The notes below the pieces were generated by a model that saw only the letters and a program-made list of their open reading frames with translations, was not told the DNA's origin and did not search any database. The translations under genes and the position numbers were made by a program. From Pectobacterium araliae (GTDB lineage Bacteria; Pseudomonadota; Gammaproteobacteria; Enterobacterales; Enterobacteriaceae): a DNA stretch of 64,000 nucleotides. Below are positions 56,747-64,000 of the stretch, piece by piece; the first letter of the stretch is position 1; each line of letters begins with the position of its first letter. The stretch spans positions 3,162,001-3,226,000 of the forward strand of contig NZ_AP028908.1 in NCBI RefSeq assembly GCF_037076465.1, written 5' to 3'.

Positions 56747-58261
56747 TTAGTGCTCATTCATACTGTGATAAATCTGTGTTTGGCTCCGCCCCATCACTTT
56801 AGCCTGATACATGGCAGAGTCGGCATTAATTGCCAACGTCAGAGAGTCGGAACCGTGCTCTGGGTACAGCGCAATCCCAATGCTGCATGATATGTCCAGC
56901 GTTTTCCCATTGATCTCAAAAGGTTTGTTCAACGCGTTATGGATTTTATCAGCAACATAAAGCGTATTATCAATCTCTTTAATACCCTGAAGCAGAATAA
57001 TAAACTCATCGCCACTACGGCGATACACCGTATCCGAATCACGAACCGCCCCACGCATACGCGCCGCGGCTTCTTTTAATAGTAAATCACCAACAGCATG
57101 TCCGAATGAGTCGTTTATCTGTTTAAATTTATCGAGATCGAGGAACATCAGCGCGATTTTTCTGCCTGTTTGTTTAGATAACAGAATCGCCTGTTCCATT
57201 TGTTCGGCGAACGTCAGGCCGTTAGCCAATGACGTTAATGAGTCATAATGCGCCAGTTGTCGATAGTGTTCCTCACTCCGCCGCAGCATATCGATGGCAT
57301 GGTATCGCTCTATAGCGATCGCGATCAGCTGTGCAGATTTCTCTATAGAGAAAATTTCTTCCTCGGTAGGTGCGTAGACTTTACGATGGTAAACGCTTAA
57401 AACACCTAATATTTCTTTGTTCTGGCCAATGATAGGTTCAGACCAGCAGGAGCGCAGTCCGGCATATAGTGCAAGCCCTTTATATAAGGACCAATGTGGA
57501 TGGACTGAAATATCGTCAGCAATTACACGTTTTCCGGTATAAGCCGCCGTACCAAAAGAAGCTACACCATCAGCAATTTTTACATTGTGAATAGCATTTT
57601 TATAGAAACCCGGCAAACTTGGTGCAGATCCAAGCGTCAAACATTTTTTGTCTTTATCAACTAACAGTACAGAGCAAACAATACGGCCAGGATTTTTTTC
57701 CTCAACGCTGAAAATGATCGCATCCAGAATATCTTTCAGCGGTGCACCGCTTGATAACAGTTCCAGTGCACGGTTGTATGAATTATCGTGATGTTCTTGG
57801 GATTTCCGTTCAGTGATATCTAACTTAATGCCGACATATTGAGTCGTGTTACTCGCTTTATTATATATTTTAACGATATTGGCCTTTTCCCAATACAGTT
57901 GCCCATCTTTGCGTCGGTTAACAAACTCACCACTCCAAACATTACCTTTATTTATGGTAGCCCACAGCTCTTCATAGACGCTGGCGTTGGTCATGCCAGA
58001 GTTTAATATATTCGTTTTTTTGCCAATAACTTCATCCGGCATATAGCCAGACATGGTAATAAACTGACGATTTACGTAAATAATTTCACAATTTTCATCT
58101 GCGATCATAATTGAAGCAGGGCTATATTCCATTGCAAAAAAAATCATGTTGAGAAAATTTTGTTTTTTCTGTTCAGTTTTAAACTTTTGTTTAATTTTTC
58201 TATTTTTCACAGAAGAAAACAATAGCAGCATTAACAGCAAGGTTATTATAACTTCATACAC
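56747..58261 (-). CDS. PAS-GAF-GGDEF protein, probable diguanylate cyclase
   Basis: The 504-residue protein uses a GTG start at 58259-58261 with GAGGAGAG upstream. An N-terminal membrane helix covers about 2-17. A PAS domain spans about 38-153 (YSPASIMIADENCEIIYVN). A GAF domain spans about 165-315. The GGDEF domain (about 335-500) includes HYDSLTSLANGLTF and the motif R-S-G-D-E-F (S416-F420). The first glycine of GGDEF is replaced by serine; such variants can be active in some families, so cyclase activity is likely but not certain. No RxxD inhibitory site is evident. It is convergent with the lap secretion operon and may supply c-di-GMP for LapD. Confidence 0.88.
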   Translation of the reverse strand: MYEVIITLLLMLLLFSSVKNRKIKQKFKTEQKKQNFLNMIFFAMEYSPASIMIADENCEIIYVNRQFITMSGYMPDEVIGKKTNILNSGMTNASVYEELWATINKGNVWSGEFVNRRKDGQLYWEKANIVKIYNKASNTTQYVGIKLDITERKSQEHHDNSYNRALELLSSGAPLKDILDAIIFSVEEKNPGRIVCSVLLVDKDKKCLTLGSAPSLPGFYKNAIHNVKIADGVASFGTAAYTGKRVIADDISVHPHWSLYKGLALYAGLRSCWSEPIIGQNKEILGVLSVYHRKVYAPTEEEIFSIEKSAQLIAIAIERYHAIDMLRRSEEHYRQLAHYDSLTSLANGLTFAEQMEQAILLSKQTGRKIALMFLDLDKFKQINDSFGHAVGDLLLKEAAARMRGAVRDSDTVYRRSGDEFIILLQGIKEIDNTLYVADKIHNALNKPFEINGKTLDISCSIGIALYPEHGSDSLTLAINADSAMYQAKVMGRSQTQIYHSMNEH

Positions 58262-59047
58262 AATAACACTCTCCTCAGGCCCGAGTGGTCCTGATCGTAC
58301 ACATCACAAAGCAGATGGCGAAAAATCCCGGCAACAAACCCCTAGCCCGCCGATTTTCGGGATCGGTGAATTTCCAGAGAGCAGAAAGGATGAAAGAAAA
58401 AACGCTCCATGAAACAGGAGTATTTATAAACATAGCAACGTCAGCATAAAGCCCTCGCATATGACTGTGCGCAGATAAAAACAGCAAATTCAAAAGAGTA
58501 TCTTAATTTAATAGTAGTAATTGTTCGGGTTATAAGCTTTTCTAATGGAATAAAAGAATATTCCTAAAGGTATATGGAGATATATTTTGAACGTCAATTT
58601 TTCGTAAGCAAATCAATTATACCAATAAGTATCATTGATTTAATCAATAAAATCTATCACAAAATGATTTTTGATCGTTAACAGTAAACATTATATTTTT
58701 TTACCATTAAAAATCAAATAATTAAAATAAAAAAATAAAATCATTAACGCAAATGCCTGATCATATATGTCATAATTTGATGCAAAATTTGTAACACTTC
58801 TTCCCTTTCATTTTTTGAAACTAAACACGGCAATAACAAATAAAATAAGAATTAAATAACAAAAATAAAACAAATATAGCATTTTGTTTCATGAGGCAGG
58901 ATGGCAGGTGGATTTATTGAAATGGCAGTTTTTTATACGACCGTAAAACATTAGAAAACATAATGAGTTGATACGGAAGAAGAAAAGCGACGAGATATAT
59001 AGCAGTACTCTACTGATAAAAGTGATCTCCCAACAACAGGTTATCAC
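58262..59047. other. Long AT-rich intergenic region
   Basis: About 790 bases without a credible gene. The part from about 58500 to 58900 is strongly AT-rich with many short A and T runs, the kind of sequence that H-NS often binds. A 72-codon frame at 58275-58493 (minus) has no ribosome site or family features and is not called. The promoter of the GGDEF gene should lie at the left end. Confidence 0.5.
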
Positions 59048-59839
59048 CTAGAATTCGAGCTTCAACGTCTCAAAATTCTCAAATGGCTGGGGACGTGAAA
59101 GATAGTAACCTTGGGCTGCATAGGCTTGCGATGCCTGAACAATGGCCCACTCCTCTCGTGTTTCGATCCCTTCAATCACCACGTAATTGCAAAAGCGTGA
59201 TAGCAGCGCGATCAACGCAGGAAAAACAGTGCGCCCTTCACCACTTTGTTGCAGGAGAATAAAGAGCTCACGCGCAACCTTGATGCAATCATACTGAGCC
59301 AGCATCAATGATGAGAAATTCGCCATACCACAGCCAAAATCATCCAACCATAACGTTTGTGCCTCAGGGAGTTTGGTTAATACCTCTTTCGGTAATCCCC
59401 CCTGGTTTTCAACCATTTCAAAACGAATCCAAGGCATTTCCGCGATCAGGCGTTTGGCTTCCAGATTATTTTGCAACGCCAATAATGTCATACCATCGAT
59501 GTTGACAGAGGCAAAAAGATCGTCGCGAGTAAATCGAAAACTCCATTGAGACAAAAATTGCAGTTGTTCTACAATAATTAACAGGCGGGTATCAACATCA
59601 ATATTTGCGAAGTATTTTTCAGGAGAAATGAACTTTTGCGGCAGGGTAGGAGAAAAAACGGAAGTCAGTAACTCAATAGCCATTAATTTACCAGATGTTC
59701 GATAAATGGGCTGAAAAGTATACCGCCGTTGACATTGGTGCCAGTAATCAGCGTCCAACGACTCCACGCTTCCCTGTTGGAAAAATCCAGTTCCAAACTG
59801 ATTAAGATGACCGTCCTGCTGCACGATGAGTTCCGCCAT
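59048..59839 (-). CDS. PdeH-like EAL-domain phosphodiesterase
   Basis: The 263-residue cytoplasmic protein is a stand-alone EAL domain that closely follows PdeH (YhjH), the c-di-GMP phosphodiesterase linked to motility in E. coli. Conserved blocks include RRYTFQPIYRTSGKLMAIELL with catalytic E56, FASVNIDG near 110, LWLDDFGCGMANFSS near 163, DCIKVARELF near 184 and VVIEGIETREEW near 220. All key acidic residues appear present, so hydrolysis of c-di-GMP is likely. It sits 786 bases from the GGDEF gene on the same strand. Confidence 0.85.
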   Translation of the reverse strand: MAELIVQQDGHLNQFGTGFFQQGSVESLDADYWHQCQRRYTFQPIYRTSGKLMAIELLTSVFSPTLPQKFISPEKYFANIDVDTRLLIIVEQLQFLSQWSFRFTRDDLFASVNIDGMTLLALQNNLEAKRLIAEMPWIRFEMVENQGGLPKEVLTKLPEAQTLWLDDFGCGMANFSSLMLAQYDCIKVARELFILLQQSGEGRTVFPALIALLSRFCNYVVIEGIETREEWAIVQASQAYAAQGYYLSRPQPFENFETLKLEF

Positions 59840-60569
<730 letters not shown>

Positions 60570-60587
60570 GCATCCGTTTACGAACGA

Positions 60588-60968
60588 TCAGCTTTCGATA
60601 ATCACCGTCGCACAGGCATAGCGTCTTTCATCAGCCAACGTCACATGTACGTGTCTTGCGCCTATCTGCTCCGCCAGCTCTGCCGCCTTAGCAAAAAACC
60701 GCAGACAAGGTTTGCCCAGCTCGTCATTAAAAACTTCAAACTGGTTGAACGCGAGCCCGTTGCGAATTCCCGTACCGAAAGCTTTTGCCGCTGCTTCTTT
60801 CACGGCAAAACGCTTGGCAAGGAAACGGACTGGCTGCTGATGCTGCTGATAATGTGCCCATTCAGCCTCCGTCAGAACACGGCGAGCCAATCGCTCGCCT
60901 GAACGTTCAATCACCGCTTCAATACGGCTGATTTCGACAATATCGGTTCCGAGTCCAAGAATCGCCAT
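60588..60968 (-). CDS. acpS: AcpS, holo-[acyl-carrier-protein] synthase
   Basis: AcpS transfers 4'-phosphopantetheine from CoA to the acyl carrier protein. The 126-residue protein shows the magnesium ligands D9 ([13 protein letters not shown]) and E58 ([15 protein letters not shown]). Its start touches the pdxJ stop at 60968, so the two are translationally coupled. The length is standard. Confidence 0.96.
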   Translation of the reverse strand: MAILGLGTDIVEISRIEAVIERSGERLARRVLTEAEWAHYQQHQQPVRFLAKRFAVKEAAAKAFGTGIRNGLAFNQFEVFNDELGKPCLRFFAKAAELAEQIGARHVHVTLADERRYACATVIIES

Positions 60969-61699
60969 CAGCGGCGTGCTTCCCGCATCAGACTCTTCAT
61001 TTCGGTAACCGCATCCTTCAGACCGCTCATTACTCCACGTCCGATAATGGCATGCCCGATATTTAATTCGTGCATTTCCGGCAACGCAGCAATAGGCAGA
61101 ACGTTATGGTAGGTCAAACCATGACCTGCATTGACTTTAAGTCCTTGCGCAGCCGCGTAAGTCGCCGCATCGCGAATCCGCTCAAATTCATGCTGACGCG
61201 TTTCATCATCGGGTGCATCGGCATAGGCACCCGTATGAATTTCGATATAAGGTGCACCGCTGGCAACAGCGGCATCAATTTGTCGTTTATCCGCATCAAT
61301 AAATAGCGAAACCAATATGTTAGCCTGGCTAAGCCTGGCTACCGCGTTATCGATTTTTTCCTGCTGCCCCGCGACGTCCAGCCCGCCTTCGGTTGTCACC
61401 TCCTGGCGTTTCTCCGGTACCAGACAGCAAAAATGCGGCTTCACGTCACAGGCGATATTCAGCATTTCTTCCGTGACAGCCATTTCCAGATTCATGCGGG
61501 TTTGGAGCGTTTCTCTCAAAATCCGTACATCACGATCCGTGATATGACGACGATCTTCACGCAAATGTACCGTAATGCCATCCGCTCCAGCCTGTTCAGC
61601 AACAAAAGCTGCTTGAACAGGGTCGGGATACGCCGTTCCACGTGCATTACGCAGTGTCGCGATGTGGTCAATGTTAACGCCAAGCAACAGTTCAGCCAT
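60968..61699 (-). CDS. pdxJ: PdxJ, pyridoxine 5'-phosphate synthase
   Basis: PdxJ closes the pyridine ring from deoxyxylulose 5-phosphate and amino-hydroxyacetone phosphate. The 243-residue TIM-barrel protein starts [21 protein letters not shown]. Active-site segments are visible at [14 protein letters not shown] near 46 and [12 protein letters not shown] near 215. It lies between recO and acpS, as in E. coli. Confidence 0.96.
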   Translation of the reverse strand: MAELLLGVNIDHIATLRNARGTAYPDPVQAAFVAEQAGADGITVHLREDRRHITDRDVRILRETLQTRMNLEMAVTEEMLNIACDVKPHFCCLVPEKRQEVTTEGGLDVAGQQEKIDNAVARLSQANILVSLFIDADKRQIDAAVASGAPYIEIHTGAYADAPDDETRQHEFERIRDAATYAAAQGLKVNAGHGLTYHNVLPIAALPEMHELNIGHAIIGRGVMSGLKDAVTEMKSLMREARR

Positions 61700-61779
61700 G
61701 ATAAATCCTCGATAAAGTCATGCACGATACGCTGGAGTTTACACCGATGTCACCGCGTTGGGGTACTGACGAGAGGGGA

Positions 61780-62517
61780 TTATTTATCAGAAGAAGTGGT
61801 TTTGGACAAATTAGCAGCAGGAACGAATTGTCGAAACAGTTCACGACTTTTCAACGGCTTTCCCCCCAGATACGGCTTTAATGCGATGCGGGTGAAACGT
61901 TTTGCTGCCTTTAGTGTTCCAGCATCAGGAAATTCACGCGAGGCCAGCGAGCGTAACTCATGTCCAGTAAAGCTTTTATTATCGACAACCAGGCTGGCAA
62001 TAAATCCCCTTTCCTCTCGATACTGGTAGGTCATGGTATTTGCCACGGGTTCACCGCTGCCAGCACAATGCAGGAAATCGACGCCGTATCCCAGATAGCC
62101 CAATAACGCTAATTCAAAGCGTCTTAATGCCGGTTCAGGAGAGGCATCATGTGCAGCAAGATGTTGTAAACAATGGAGATAATCAAAGAAAAGCGCGGAA
62201 TAATTGGTTTCATGCTCCAGCACACGAGACAGCAACTCATTAACATATAAGCCGCTATACAGCATCGAACCAGTCAGTGGCAGTGCCAACGAGACAGGCT
62301 CCGCACTACGTAAGGTTTTCACCTCTCCCCGCCCGCTCCAGCGTACCAGTAGCGGAGTGAACGGCTGCAAGCAACCTTTCAGGTTAGAGCGGCGGGCTCG
62401 CGCGCCTTTGGCAAGCACGCGAACTCGGCCATCGCTTTCGCTGAACAGATCCAGCAACAAACTAGTTTCACTATAAGGTCGCCCATGCAAGACAAATGCG
62501 CGCTGCCAGCCTTCCAT
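61780..62517 (-). CDS. recO: RecO, recombination mediator
   Basis: RecO loads RecA onto SSB-coated single-stranded DNA together with RecR. The 245-residue protein has the N-terminal OB fold ([25 protein letters not shown]). The helical domain follows from about residue 80 ([13 protein letters not shown]). A cysteine at HCAGSGEP is near residue 150. It lies 11 bases downstream of era and 80 bases upstream of pdxJ. Confidence 0.94.
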   Translation of the reverse strand: MEGWQRAFVLHGRPYSETSLLLDLFSESDGRVRVLAKGARARRSNLKGCLQPFTPLLVRWSGRGEVKTLRSAEPVSLALPLTGSMLYSGLYVNELLSRVLEHETNYSALFFDYLHCLQHLAAHDASPEPALRRFELALLGYLGYGVDFLHCAGSGEPVANTMTYQYREERGFIASLVVDNKSFTGHELRSLASREFPDAGTLKAAKRFTRIALKPYLGGKPLKSRELFRQFVPAANLSKTTSSDK

Positions 62518-62528
62518 CGGCGTGAACC

Positions 62529-64000
<1,472 letters not shown>

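Noticed and set aside
58275..58493. 72-codon minus-strand frame between the GGDEF and EAL genes
   Set aside because: No ribosome site, no family features, and composition unlike its neighbours; it probably arises by chance.

Overview
The window looks like chromosome of a soft-rot enterobacterium, most likely Pectobacterium. The housekeeping backbone (suhB, trmJ, isc operon, glyA-hmp, glnB-glrR-qseG-glmY-glrK-purL-mltF-tadA, yfhL-acpS-pdxJ-recO-era-rnc) matches enterobacterial gene order and near-full-length Escherichia coli families. Between these blocks sit accessory genes, including a pectin acetylesterase plus pectin methylesterase pair typical of plant cell wall degraders. No tRNA, rRNA, insertion sequence, prophage or CRISPR array was seen.

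Layout: 1-5756 (minus) is the Fe-S assembly operon iscR-iscS-iscU-iscA-hscB-hscA-fdx-iscX, with two adjacent IscR operators in front of iscR. 5876-7540 holds trmJ and suhB, divergent. 7697-10701 is a Fur-box-preceded iron-complex ABC importer. 10758-14405 (minus) holds a small unknown protein, a chemoreceptor and an orphan iron-complex binding protein with its own Fur box. 14524-17420 (minus) has zevB, zevA (zinc uptake) and hcaT, with a Zur-like operator over the zevA start. 17803-20608 has glyA and hmp, divergent, with PurR and NsrR sites. 20981-23847 is paeY-pemA. 23976-32719 (minus) is glnB, glrR, qseG, glrK, the small RNA gene glmY and purL. The glmY promoter is a near-consensus sigma-54 element with three GlrR-type sites upstream. 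32999-36781 has mltF, tadA, pgpC and murQ.

36956-59839 is the most striking part: a complete Lap-type adhesin system regulated by cyclic di-GMP. It contains LapG (periplasmic protease), LapD (inside-out c-di-GMP receptor), a conserved small protein, a 3742-residue LapA-like giant adhesin with exactly 23 tandem 104-residue repeats, and the divergent type I secretion operon lapE-lapB-lapC. It is followed by a PAS-GAF-GGDEF protein and a PdeH-like EAL protein, so the locus carries candidate enzymes to make and destroy the signal that LapD reads. The adhesin has a TAAG LapG-cleavage motif near its N terminus. Its C terminus has a von Willebrand A domain interrupted by an aromatic-rich insert, then RTX repeats.

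60309-64000 returns to the conserved backbone: yfhL, then acpS, pdxJ, recO, era and the 3' part of rnc on the minus strand. Both window edges cut genes (iscX at the left, rnc at the right). All functional assignments are from sequence reading and family knowledge; no database search was run.
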